Positions 8,528-17,401 of a DNA stretch of 64,000 nucleotides are shown here, piece after piece. Origin of the DNA: JBASEY01 sp049652745 (GTDB lineage Bacteria; CSSED10-310). The notes under the pieces are model-generated. The model ran no database searches and had not been told where the DNA came from. It worked only from the letters and a program-made list of their open reading frames with translations. Within the stretch, counting starts at the first letter, position 1; each line of letters starts with the position of its first letter. Both the position numbers and the translations under genes were made by a program. The stretch is taken from positions 1 through 64,000 of the forward strand of contig JBASEY010000022.1 in NCBI GenBank assembly GCA_049652745.1, written 5' to 3'.

Positions 8528-10057
8528 ATGATGACATCCAAGTATATTACAACACCGATTTATTATGTTAACGGCCTACCTCATATCGGTCATGCTCATA
8601 CATCCATTATGGGGGATATCTTGAAACGATTCAGCATCATGCGTGGTGTTCCGACACTCTATTCTACCGGTACCGACGAGCACGGCCAGAAAATCCAACA
8701 GGTGATCGAGCAATCCGGGCAAACGCCGGAAGATTTTCTCGCAGCTCAAGCCAAACAGTTTCGTGATCTTTTCGACCGCTGCAATGTTGCGTATGACATT
8801 TTTGTACGCACAACGGATTCTCACCATAAAACCCTGGTGCGTGAAATCCTGCAAAACCTGTATGACCGACAATTGATCGTCAAGAAGCAATATACCGGCT
8901 TGTATTGTATCGGTTGTGAGCAGTTCAAAACCGAAGGCGAGTTGGATGACATGGGGCGGTGTAAAGACCATTTGACACATCCACAAAAACAAACGGAGAC
9001 AAATTATTTTTTTGATTTGGAGAAACATCGACTGTGGCTTATCGATTGGCTGAAGCACGACGATGAACTCATTCAACCGGAAAGCTATCGCCGGGAAATC
9101 CTCGGTATGCTGAACGAACCTCTGGAAGACCTTTGTATTTCAAGACCTAAAAGCCGGGTATGGCATGGTATCGAGTTGCCTTTCGACACGGATTTTGTCG
9201 CCTATGTCTGGTTCGATGCTCTGCTGAATTATGTGTCCAACATCGGTTACGGACACAGCGATAAATTCAATTTTTGGTGGTCCAATGTCACTCATATCAT
9301 GGCTAAGGACATTATCAAAACACACCTGATTTATTGGCCGATCATGTTGCGTGCCATCGGTATCGATCCTCCGAAATATTATCGTATTCATGGATATTGG
9401 GTAGGTGAAGGCGGGCAAAAAATGTCTAAATCTCTTGGGAATGTCGTCGATCCGAACCAGATCATCGATTCAATGGGCGCGGATGCCCTGCGCTATTATT
9501 TAGCCAAAAATATGGGGGGCGGTGATGCCCAGATTTCAAAAGATTTGATAGAATCAACCTATAACACCGATCTCGCCAACAATATCGGAAACCTGCATTC
9601 CCGTGTTTTGAAATTTGTGTCTAAACGATGTAACGGGAAAGTGCCGGAAGCGGCAATAATAGTGGATGAAGACAATGAGATGGGCAGATTTGTCGCCGAA
9701 AAATTACAGCACATCGCCGATACCACTGATTTGTTGAACTTACCGGAAACCATCAAAACCTTCCTGCAAATCGCCGACAGACTCAACACCCACTATAACG
9801 ATATCGAACCCTGGAAACTGGTAAAAGACGACTCGCAGCGCGACCGGTTTTTCAGCGTCTGCTACACGATGCTCGACTGCCTTCAAATGTTTTTTCGAGC
9901 CTTTTATCCTATCATCCCGGAAACTGCAGAAAAAGCCTTACAGTCACTTGGACTGGCCAAGGATTCTTATCAAAAAGATGCATCGTTTATCCCTGGAACA
10001 CTTAAACCAGGAAGCATATTGGGAGAAATACACAACCTGTTCCCAAGAATTGAATGA
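8528..10057 (+). CDS. metG: Methionyl-tRNA synthetase
   Basis: 509 residues, class I aminoacyl-tRNA synthetase that charges tRNA-Met in the cytoplasm. The HIGH signature is at 19-22 (LPHIGHAH) and KMSKS at 298-302. Between them are a CIGCEQF...CKDH metal-site-like segment in the connective peptide and the WFDAL and HGYWV motifs of the family. The length fits the short bacterial form without the C-terminal tRNA-binding domain. Two adjacent ATGs (8528 and 8531) follow GGAG at 8521-8524, and the second has the better spacing. It converges with the phosphatase gene (23-bp gap). Confidence 0.95.
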   Translation: MMTSKYITTPIYYVNGLPHIGHAHTSIMGDILKRFSIMRGVPTLYSTGTDEHGQKIQQVIEQSGQTPEDFLAAQAKQFRDLFDRCNVAYDIFVRTTDSHHKTLVREILQNLYDRQLIVKKQYTGLYCIGCEQFKTEGELDDMGRCKDHLTHPQKQTETNYFFDLEKHRLWLIDWLKHDDELIQPESYRREILGMLNEPLEDLCISRPKSRVWHGIELPFDTDFVAYVWFDALLNYVSNIGYGHSDKFNFWWSNVTHIMAKDIIKTHLIYWPIMLRAIGIDPPKYYRIHGYWVGEGGQKMSKSLGNVVDPNQIIDSMGADALRYYLAKNMGGGDAQISKDLIESTYNTDLANNIGNLHSRVLKFVSKRCNGKVPEAAIIVDEDNEMGRFVAEKLQHIADTTDLLNLPETIKTFLQIADRLNTHYNDIEPWKLVKDDSQRDRFFSVCYTMLDCLQMFFRAFYPIIPETAEKALQSLGLAKDSYQKDASFIPGTLKPGSILGEIHNLFPRIE

Positions 10058-10080
10058 ATGCCGCAACAAACGCATTGATT

Positions 10081-10602
10081 TTATTGTGTATCAGATAGTG
10101 TGCGGAGATTTTCCTTCTGGTTGCGCACCATATTCCATATTTTGATTCTGCACCGCTTCAGCTCATCATCGATCAAAGCCATGGTTTTAATATATGCTGT
10201 CAAATCTTTCATATAAGGGTCTTCTATAGGCTCATTCACACCACCGGCAAACATACGCAAAGCATGAATCCGTTTCGCACTGCCCGGAAATCGATCCCGA
10301 AGATACTGCGCCTGAGCCGGTTCCATGCAGAGGATCAAATCGCTGGTCTCGACCAGATGTTCGTTGATTTGCCGTGAGCTGTGCCCGGTAAGATCATACC
10401 CTTTTTTTTCCGCCGCAAATTCCGCCTCCTCGCTTGCCGGCAAGCCGTCGAATGTGCTCAGCCCCGCAGACAAAACCTCAACCTGTTGAACCAAAGGCTT
10501 CGGTACTTTCGCCCGCAGAGCCGCCTCCGCCATGGGACTTCTACACGTATTCCCCTCACAAACAAAAAGAATTCTGAATCTTCGTCGTTCCTCGCTTTTC
10601 AT
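10081..10602 (-). CDS. Low-molecular-weight protein phosphatase (tyrosine or arginine type)
   Basis: 173 residues. The P-loop CEGNTCRS (nucleophile Cys15, Arg21) lies near the N-terminus, and the general-acid loop EDPYMKD (Asp128) near the C-terminus, as in LMW-PTPs. The enzyme removes phosphate from protein side chains in the cytosol. The residue four after the catalytic Cys is Thr19, where classical LMW tyrosine phosphatases have Ile. In Bacillus YwlE that Thr sets phospho-arginine specificity, so an arginine phosphatase is possible. No McsB-type kinase is in the window. The gene is divergent from the 445-residue protein at 10663. Confidence 0.88.
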   Translation of the reverse strand: MKSEERRRFRILFVCEGNTCRSPMAEAALRAKVPKPLVQQVEVLSAGLSTFDGLPASEEAEFAAEKKGYDLTGHSSRQINEHLVETSDLILCMEPAQAQYLRDRFPGSAKRIHALRMFAGGVNEPIEDPYMKDLTAYIKTMALIDDELKRCRIKIWNMVRNQKENLRTLSDTQ

Positions 10603-10662
10603 GATCTGACCCGTGTTATTTCATTTGACAATCCACGCCGCCTTCCGGATAGTAATACTCCT

Positions 10663-12000
10663 ATGGTCTGGAAAAAACGACAAAAAAAAACAACTCAAAA
10701 AAAACAACGGCAAACTTCACCCGGCAACTCACCGATTATCAGCCTTGATACGCTTCGCAAAGATTTTACCAACCCGGAAAAACTTCAGCGGGCAATGGAA
10801 CACCTGGGAGAATCAATTCGGTATGAACCCGAACTAGCCTCGCTTCGTTTTCCTCATGCTAAATTGATGGAAGCGCTTGACCAACTCGCAGAAACATCAT
10901 CTGATGAGCTTGAATCGATACCGGATTTGTTAAATCGACGGATGACCATTTTAAACCGAACTCTGCCGCCGTTCTTGACCCCGGCATTTGAACAATTTAT
11001 TGAAGATAAACTGATGGAACGGTTGAGCCTGGTTAAAAAATCTCCGGAAAAATTTCGAGCTGCATGTGCTGGGCTGTATTTTCTTGAGATTCACAGGCGG
11101 CAGAGAGATAACCCTGGCGGGAACCCGCTTTGGAACTTCATGTTCGAAATCTCCTATGATGAAGCAATGGCTGCGGCACACAAAGCCGATAAAGACACCC
11201 CAAGCTCTTCTGATTCAAGTGGTCCGACCATCGCAGGCAGCGATTTCTCGACACTCATACCCGATGATCTCTCCCAAGACAGCACCGAAACTCAAAAAGA
11301 CGCACTGAAATTGATCGAATCCGGCGCTGTTGAACTCCTGTTTTCACTGGATTCTATTTTGCTTGGACTGCATGAACTCGCTCTGAATAAAGATACGGCT
11401 ATTGAGCAGATTGTTCAAAAACTTCGCGAGTCTTTCAAAAAAGAAATCGGTTTCCGGCAAGGAAACGATCTTGCCGAGAGTCTTGAACAAGCGCTGGAAT
11501 CCTTGTCAGGCAAAGACAAAGATAACCATGAAATCGTCCTAAAAGCCATCAAGCTTCTTCCTCCCAGGGAAAATCCCGTTGTTTTCGCCGCGTACGTTAA
11601 TAATGTCAAACACTATCAGCGCCATCTCGATCCGAAAACAACTGAACTGGTGAAAATCATTATGCAAAAGCCTGACGAAGCGGAAGCTATATTGGATTTG
11701 GGACGATATTATCTTACTTGTGATGAGATAACCCGCGCTTTGAATGTTTTTATCGCCGCATCCACCCTATTTCCTGCAGAAGAAATGGCTCGTTTTGGAG
11801 CCGGTATTGCGTGTCGTTTGGATGGTTCTTTCCGTGAAGCGCGCCTTCACTGGAACCGTGCGGCGCGTCTTTGGAGCGGGTATCTGCCGGATCATCACCC
11901 CATATTTGCCATCATAAATGAGTTGGTGGAATTGGACGACGACGCAGATCTACCAACGAAAGCATTGGATTACCTTTTCTTTACAGAATCAGCTCCATAA
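10663..12000 (+). CDS. Cytoplasmic helical protein with TPR-like C-terminus, unknown
   Basis: 445 residues from the ATG of MVWKKRQKK. The frame is open further upstream, but that part lies over the phosphatase gene on the other strand and has no protein-like composition. There is no signal peptide. The basic, Gln/Lys-rich start is followed by helical segments, a low-complexity acidic/Ser stretch (about 180-220) and a C-terminal TPR-like pair (EAILDLGRYYLTC and FGAGIACRLDGSFREA). No enzymatic motif was recognised. A TTGACA at 10625-10630 lies suitably upstream, but its -10 element is unclear. The last 12 bp overlap the convergent DoxX gene. Confidence 0.75.
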   Translation: MVWKKRQKKTTQKKQRQTSPGNSPIISLDTLRKDFTNPEKLQRAMEHLGESIRYEPELASLRFPHAKLMEALDQLAETSSDELESIPDLLNRRMTILNRTLPPFLTPAFEQFIEDKLMERLSLVKKSPEKFRAACAGLYFLEIHRRQRDNPGGNPLWNFMFEISYDEAMAAAHKADKDTPSSSDSSGPTIAGSDFSTLIPDDLSQDSTETQKDALKLIESGAVELLFSLDSILLGLHELALNKDTAIEQIVQKLRESFKKEIGFRQGNDLAESLEQALESLSGKDKDNHEIVLKAIKLLPPRENPVVFAAYVNNVKHYQRHLDPKTTELVKIIMQKPDEAEAILDLGRYYLTCDEITRALNVFIAASTLFPAEEMARFGAGIACRLDGSFREARLHWNRAARLWSGYLPDHHPIFAIINELVELDDDADLPTKALDYLFFTESAP

Positions 12001-12405
12001 ATTTTTTGAGACTGCAAATTTGCCCGCACCAGTAAAAACCAGTGCCAACGCACCGAGTAAATACAATAGGTTCAATTCTACCGCAAGGCTTCCTTGCTCC
12101 GTCAGCCTAAAACCACTCCAGCCAAATGCAAGATAGATAGACATGACCATTACAAACACCACGGTAGCGGCTGCAGGCCGGGTAAAAAGTCCTATGATGA
12201 TCAATAACGGCGCAATGAACTCGCCGATGATGACTCCATACGCCATAACTTCAGGAAGCCCTTTTGCGGAAAGCAGATACGCTATACCCTCCGTGCCGTG
12301 TATCAGTTTGTGTACCCCATGAAAAATCATCAAGCCGCCAACTGACAAACGTAGAAACAGTAACCCTAAATCCACATTGTTTATCTTTAGTAATATTTTT
12401 TTCAT
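11989..12405 (-). CDS. DoxX-family membrane protein
   Basis: 138 residues with four hydrophobic helices. DoxX signatures are present: LFLRLSVGGLMIFHGVHKL at the start, GEFIAPLLIIIGLFTR in the second helix and a WSGFR loop. DoxX proteins are small inner-membrane proteins often linked to redox or sulfur metabolism, and the exact role here is unknown. A good RBS (GGAGG, minus strand about 12409-12413) sets the start. It stands alone, convergent with the TPR-like gene, and has a perfect palindrome in its upstream region. Confidence 0.85.
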   Translation of the reverse strand: MKKILLKINNVDLGLLFLRLSVGGLMIFHGVHKLIHGTEGIAYLLSAKGLPEVMAYGVIIGEFIAPLLIIIGLFTRPAAATVVFVMVMSIYLAFGWSGFRLTEQGSLAVELNLLYLLGALALVFTGAGKFAVSKNLWS

Positions 12406-12613
12406 TTCAACCTCCCTGAGTGTCCATTAAATTTTTCTCTTTTATATGACAGTTTATAAAAAAAAACGTTTCAAAACAACAGGCCTTTCAGCGCAGATTC
12501 CTTTAAAAACAATACGAGAGCCAAGATAAACTCATCTGAGTTATCGGGTAGGGGTACTCTAATTATCTCCCTCTATGTCATTTTTTTCATCAGTTATATC
12601 AACCATCATAACC

Positions 12614-12627
12614 GGACAAATTTGTCC
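12614..12627. promoter_or_regulatory. Perfect 14-bp palindrome, possible operator
   Basis: GGACAAATTTGTCC is fully self-complementary. It lies about 210 bp upstream of the DoxX start and 65 bp past the end of the transglutaminase-like gene. It could be a dimeric-regulator site, but no second copy was noticed. Confidence 0.3.
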
Positions 12628-12691
12628 ACTATTACAAGTTGAGATAACAAACGGCATTGGCAAACCCGGTACCAGACCGGTGTCCGCAAGA

Positions 12692-15004
12692 TCAATCCGT
12701 CAACGCAAACTCCCACATATCGACGTTTCCGATCAGGGTTTCCACTGCCAAGGTGTTCGGCTCGAAGGCCGCGCAGTAAAAGTAAAACGGCCCGGCATTC
12801 GTCACCGCCGGCATCGTGAATGTCGGTATGAGACTCTTGGAATCAACAGAGCCGGCCGGAACGGATATTTCTGTTTTTGGCAGTCCTTCAATGACGTTTG
12901 CCCATGTGGGATATGCGAAGAATTCACCATATACTTCCATCAGCACATACAGATCAGCATCTACGGCTATAGCAGTTGGATTCACAAGAAGTAAATTCAG
13001 ATAAACCGTGTCTCCTTCCCGAAACTGCTGGCCGGGCATCTCAAAGGTCATTGTGAACTCATCGCCACTGAACGATGCGGTATATATCTCGCCGGGTTCT
13101 AAAGATACCTGCCGACTGATCGTATCGACTTCAATCCAGGAATTGCCTGAAATTTTTTCCAGCGTCAGGTTGATATCCACCATTTCCCTATGGCCGTTGT
13201 GATGTCTGTTAGAGATGACCAGAGTCCAGATGTTGTCATTAAGTATCATGGTCTTATCATACGACGAAGTCTCTCTGATCACTTGATAGGCATTGAACGG
13301 CTTGTCGGCTTCCCATGCCGTTTTTTGCACAGTGTCCACAAGAAAGACATCCACTGAGCCCGGCGTGATCTCTGTCTGGAATGTCCTTTGTAAATCCCCT
13401 CCTGTCGGCGGTCTCGTTACACCGTACAAGATGGCCGACGGAACATCGATGCTTGCTGAAAGGCGCCATTTAGGGTTGTGTTCCGGCGGCGTGCCCAGAT
13501 TTGTCACGTGCAGCACGTCCATCAACCCCGGAAGAACCACATTGTATTCATAACTTGCCCCGGCTTCAGTATTCTCGACGATCATTTTCAACGGGGCGTT
13601 GCCTATCGATGAGTATACCTCTCCCTTGAAATTCCGATTGTCGCCAAGATCCAGCGTCAGTTGGCCATTCACGTCCGTGACACCGGTTATACAGACACCA
13701 TAGTTTTTTGGATTATAATACGACTGTCCGTGAATCCGCACCAGAGCGCCGTCCACGGGATTGCCGGCGCTATCTGTCACGGTTGTCGTCATGACACATG
13801 AGTCTGTATAATCTGCGGTGCGATTGATTTCGAGTTTGTCGCCACGCAAGGCATATGCTGCGGAGATATCCTTCCAGCCATCATAGGTGTAATCCGCGCC
13901 ATTACTATAGTTGCCGAGATTGGTGTGATCCGAATCACCGATTGGCCTCCATCCTTGATCCCAAAATTCGTTCCAGACATGATCATCCACGATGGTCAGG
14001 ACGCCATTGGTGGGTATCAGCGCTGTGCGGAGCGCGGCTCCAAGAAGGTCCTGATATTCACCGCAGTTGCCGTCATGATCATAGGCCAGGGCGACCGGCT
14101 GATTTGGTCGGGGCGGGGTCGCGCCCCAGTGCATGACATCCAGCACCCAGTTGCTGACGATATCCACTGCAGAGCAGCCGTCGGTAAATTCGCGGCCTGC
14201 CGGCAGCGTCTGTGCCTGGCGGTCCCACAGGAAGGAAGGAAGATACGCCACGTCGGCAAAAAGCGTGCAAATCCAGTCGCCGTTCGTGCGGTAATCGTAC
14301 ACGGAATCCGATTCCCAAAAATACTGACGCCAGAAAAAGCCTTCTTCGGCTGAGACAATTTCACTGGTTTCAGGGTTGACATACCCCGGACGCTCTTCCG
14401 TCACCGCTGGATACACGACCCACCAGTAGTAGATGTCACGAGGAATTTCCAACTCAAACGGACCATCTCCCTCGTCAATAATATAGGCTGCGGTAGTATA
14501 ATAATCTGTGCCTCCCTGACCAGGATCGCCGTACTCCACCAGACGGACATACTTCAAATGCTCATCCAGAAGGTATATCCATGCCACATTTTCATCCAGC
14601 AAGCCGGCGTCAAACTTATGGTGAGTCAATGTGCTAAGGGGAATGTGGGCGATGCAGAATGCTATCTCATCCCTGTGTTCCGGGACAGCGACGTTCAGGA
14701 TTTTTTCCGCAAACAAGTCCTGCTCTGTATCCTTCAACGATGAGAAGGCTATAGCCAGAGATTCCTGTATCCACCCCGGCGATGCCTTGATTGCCTGTTT
14801 GGCAGCGTTTGTCAATACGGGCTGGGGGTACGTTTCAGTAAAATAGGCGCCCGTTTCCAGTGTCGTTGAATGGCGAGGAACATATACCTGACCTGTATCT
14901 GCGGACGAATTGGTCATACAGACCCCCTCGAGCGCAGTGTCCGATGCCATTCCAATCGCGCTCACAAATACCATTAACCAAATCCCTATGATACTACGGT
15001 TCAT
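12692..15004 (-). CDS. Secreted transglutaminase-like domain protein
   Basis: 770 residues with a signal peptide (about 1-20, ending GMA). The start is the ATG at 15004 with GGAGGG six bases upstream. The TTG two codons earlier abuts the RBS. A transglutaminase/papain-like core is centred on Cys314 (DGNCGEYQ) and His342 (DDHVWNEFW), with a nearby GDSDH Asp. It is followed by a carboxypeptidase-regulatory-like Ig module (VTDSAGNPVDGALVRI) and further beta domains to the C-terminus. Such proteins are periplasmic or surface peptidases or acyltransferases on peptide Gln/Asn bonds, and the substrate here is unknown. It has no obvious operon partner. Confidence 0.85.
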   Translation of the reverse strand: MNRSIIGIWLMVFVSAIGMASDTALEGVCMTNSSADTGQVYVPRHSTTLETGAYFTETYPQPVLTNAAKQAIKASPGWIQESLAIAFSSLKDTEQDLFAEKILNVAVPEHRDEIAFCIAHIPLSTLTHHKFDAGLLDENVAWIYLLDEHLKYVRLVEYGDPGQGGTDYYTTAAYIIDEGDGPFELEIPRDIYYWWVVYPAVTEERPGYVNPETSEIVSAEEGFFWRQYFWESDSVYDYRTNGDWICTLFADVAYLPSFLWDRQAQTLPAGREFTDGCSAVDIVSNWVLDVMHWGATPPRPNQPVALAYDHDGNCGEYQDLLGAALRTALIPTNGVLTIVDDHVWNEFWDQGWRPIGDSDHTNLGNYSNGADYTYDGWKDISAAYALRGDKLEINRTADYTDSCVMTTTVTDSAGNPVDGALVRIHGQSYYNPKNYGVCITGVTDVNGQLTLDLGDNRNFKGEVYSSIGNAPLKMIVENTEAGASYEYNVVLPGLMDVLHVTNLGTPPEHNPKWRLSASIDVPSAILYGVTRPPTGGDLQRTFQTEITPGSVDVFLVDTVQKTAWEADKPFNAYQVIRETSSYDKTMILNDNIWTLVISNRHHNGHREMVDINLTLEKISGNSWIEVDTISRQVSLEPGEIYTASFSGDEFTMTFEMPGQQFREGDTVYLNLLLVNPTAIAVDADLYVLMEVYGEFFAYPTWANVIEGLPKTEISVPAGSVDSKSLIPTFTMPAVTNAGPFYFYCAAFEPNTLAVETLIGNVDMWEFALTD

Positions 15005-15735
15005 ATCCAACCCTCCTAATATAAGCGATTTATCTATCCAGACAGCTTCGTATCGCTGTCGAACCGAAAATGACTATGCCCGTTTTTCAGGAAATCTTCA
15101 ATAGAAGGCGTTCTATTTGTAAATTCGAGGCGGTTGTGTGCTGAACCTGATGATGAGCGGTAATACGTATCTGATGCGCCGCGTTTTTCACTGGAACGTT
15201 GGCGGAGTCTTGCTGTTTTGCTATCGGATTATCACAAAAACAACATAAATTTCCCTTAAACCAAGCTGACTGATGACAATGATCCATATTGAGGTGAACA
15301 GTTTGGATATATTGAATATTTTGTTGGACACGCCAAAGTTGTCAGGGTTACCAACATAACAGCATATCTTGAGCTTGTTGAGGATCAAATCAAGCTCGGA
15401 TGCATTATACGACGTGAACATATTTTGTATTAGAGTCAAACAAAAGCACCGCTTCAAAAACCGTAGTGGAGTCAAACTGTCTTTTGATTGATCAAAAAGG
15501 GCTTATTTTGGTGGTAGAAGGGTCAAAACAGTAGATTTCGAAAAATGCCATCAGGTCGGTGCACAACTTCCAAGAAAGAAAAGAACTCCAAATAGACCGA
15601 TTGAAAAAAGTAAAGCGCAACATTACACTTGTGCTGTTGCTCAATCTATAGATTATATCTATCGAAATTCACAGTTGTTAAACAGAATCAGCATATACTC
15701 TACAAGATCTTGAAACAATCGAAAAGGAGAACTCA
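15005..15735. other. 731-bp intergenic stretch without a convincing gene
   Basis: AT-rich relative to its flanks, with only short open frames on both strands and no RBS in front of any of them. A short plus-strand peptide (about 15295-15430, GYIEYFVGHAKVVRV...) ends at stops and could be a gene remnant, but I cannot assign it. A 15-bp near-palindrome, ATAGAT-TAT-ATCTAT (15648-15662), lies about 75 bp before the next gene and may be an operator. The stretch could hold the promoters of both flanking divergent genes. Confidence 0.5.
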
Positions 15736-16257
15736 ATGGAACAGAAATCAGCAGGAATAAGAATCGCCCCATACCTAATCGGAATTATTTGCTTCATCTT
15801 ACCCTTCCTGGAGATATCTTGTGCCGGCGAAAAAATGATGTCCTTCTCAGGGGCTCAACTGGCCACAGGCTATTATGATTTAGACAGTTTTATTGGCCAG
15901 AACACAGAAAACAACCAGCCTAACCCTTTTGCGCTTATTGCATTGATTGCCGTTGTTCTAGGCTTGTTATTCTCGCTAACTCCCCAAAAGAGAGCATCGA
16001 TTATAGCCGGAATCATGGGAATAATCTCGGTTTCTGCAATGCTCCTGATGAAGTATAAAATAGATGCGGAAATGATGGAGGAGGCGGGAGGGCTTACTCC
16101 AGTTTCGGTGGATTACAAAGTTGGTTTCTGGGGGCTCTGTATAGCATCTGTGATCGGCGCTCTTATGGCGTTTATGCGAGTAAAAGATTCACCTGACCAA
16201 CATCAGGCTGAAGCCCAGGGCTCATCCTCTGGTGAATCACCGTCATCACAGGCCTGA
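15736..16257 (+). CDS. Four-helix membrane protein, unknown
   Basis: 173 residues with an AAGGAG RBS at 15724-15729. Four hydrophobic segments are visible (about 11-28, 64-82, 88-106 and 129-147), with a first extracytoplasmic loop and a polar Gln/Ser-rich tail (HQAEAQGSSSGESPSSQA). The layout resembles small bacterial proteins of no known function, and no catalytic motif was seen. It converges on the NlpC/P60 lipoprotein gene (64-bp gap). Confidence 0.7.
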   Translation: MEQKSAGIRIAPYLIGIICFILPFLEISCAGEKMMSFSGAQLATGYYDLDSFIGQNTENNQPNPFALIALIAVVLGLLFSLTPQKRASIIAGIMGIISVSAMLLMKYKIDAEMMEEAGGLTPVSVDYKVGFWGLCIASVIGALMAFMRVKDSPDQHQAEAQGSSSGESPSSQA

Positions 16258-16321
16258 CATCGAATGGGCTAACATAAAATGTACAAATGACTTGGGCTCA
16301 CATTTTTTTGAGTGACTTGGT

Positions 16322-17104
16322 CTAGCGCAGATATGTTCGCGCTCCAGCAAATGTATTTTTATAATACGTATCCGATAGTGACGCTTCCTGCACCTGCCGA
16401 CCTTTTCCGGGAGCATGGATAAAACGCCGGTTGCCAATATAAATCCCGACATGCGAAACTCGTTTGTTTTTTCCGGTGCTAAAAAAAACCAGGTCTCCGG
16501 GTTTTAGTCGCCTGCGTGATACAGCGCGGCCGTGATCGTATTGTTCAGCGGAAGTTCTGGGGATGACGATACCGTTCAGGCGATAAACCGTCAGCGTCAG
16601 TCCGCTGCAATCAAAACCGCTGGGCTGTGTTCCTCCCCAGCGATATGGGCTGCCGATGAATCGATGAGCATCGCTCACAAGTCTCTTGCGAATACCATGC
16701 CTATTTGGTGCCGGTGATCGGACGGGATAACTCTGAGGTGAAACGATGAAGAAATCGTCGATCAATCCCTGTGCCTTGATTTCCATGGCATATCCAACAG
16801 CAGAGTCTCGATCCGAAAAATCGCCGAACCGTACTTTGTACAAGGCATCTTTATCAATAAAATAAATTGCCTCAACACCTTTGCCGCGAAGTCTGTCCGC
16901 TAAACGAACCGCGTTATCCATCACGGCAAATGCGCCGGCTTGAATCGTGAAGCCCATAACTCCCACATCCTCAGCCACCATGCTTTTCGGCCTGCCGGCA
17001 GGAGATACTCTAGCTGGTCTGAGGCATCCTCCGCTTATGAATACAATTCCGATCAAAATACATATTCCAAAGGTTATTCTTCGAAGAAATATTTTGCTGA
17101 ACAT
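16322..17104 (-). CDS. SPOR-domain NlpC/P60 lipoprotein (peptidoglycan endopeptidase)
   Basis: 260 residues. The lipobox ISGGC (Cys27) indicates membrane anchoring. A SPOR-type domain (about 48-122, starting GFTIQAGAF), which in this family binds denuded glycan strands, precedes an NlpC/P60 domain. Its triad is Cys166 (GFDCSGL), His218 (VSHVGIY) and His230 (FIHAPGKG). The enzyme should cleave peptide crosslinks or stems of peptidoglycan in the periplasm. The SPOR plus NlpC/P60 pairing suggests action at septal or partly hydrolysed wall. It is divergent from the radical SAM gene. Confidence 0.92.
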   Translation of the reverse strand: MFSKIFLRRITFGICILIGIVFISGGCLRPARVSPAGRPKSMVAEDVGVMGFTIQAGAFAVMDNAVRLADRLRGKGVEAIYFIDKDALYKVRFGDFSDRDSAVGYAMEIKAQGLIDDFFIVSPQSYPVRSPAPNRHGIRKRLVSDAHRFIGSPYRWGGTQPSGFDCSGLTLTVYRLNGIVIPRTSAEQYDHGRAVSRRRLKPGDLVFFSTGKNKRVSHVGIYIGNRRFIHAPGKGRQVQEASLSDTYYKNTFAGARTYLR

Positions 17105-17316
17105 ACTCGGCCGCTTCCCTTTAAAAACTATCCAGACTGTCTAAAAACCTTATGTCCGACATGTTAAATCCTGTCAACTGCAATACAACTCTCTCTGAAA
17201 GATCGCCAGACAATTATATCGGATAACAATCGATTTAAAACAATCAGCATTATTTAATGTAACTATGCAAACCGATCAAATTCCCATTTATCAGTCGCGG
17301 CTTGGTGTTATCGTTT

Positions 17317-17345
17317 TTGTGAAAACATCGGAAATGGAATATACC
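17317..17345 (+). promoter_or_regulatory. Candidate sigma70-type promoter for the radical SAM gene
   Basis: TTGTGA (17317-17322), a 17-bp spacer and TATACC (17340-17345), with four of six matches in each box. It would give a leader of about 50 bases before the ATG at 17402. Confidence 0.4.
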
Positions 17346-17401
17346 TATGGTACAGCGGACAGCGGAATGTTGTCCGGTTGAACAAAAAAAGAAGGGGATT
17401 C

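Noticed and set aside
10381..10662. N-terminal extension of the TPR-like protein at 10663
   Set aside because: The extra 94 codons run antisense through the phosphatase gene and read as low-quality sequence. The Met at 10663 opens a typical basic N-terminus.
15087..15475. Two short minus-strand open frames in the 731-bp gap
   Set aside because: No RBS, odd composition and no recognisable domain. They overlap a plus-strand frame of equal weakness. Possibly decayed sequence, but not supportable as genes.
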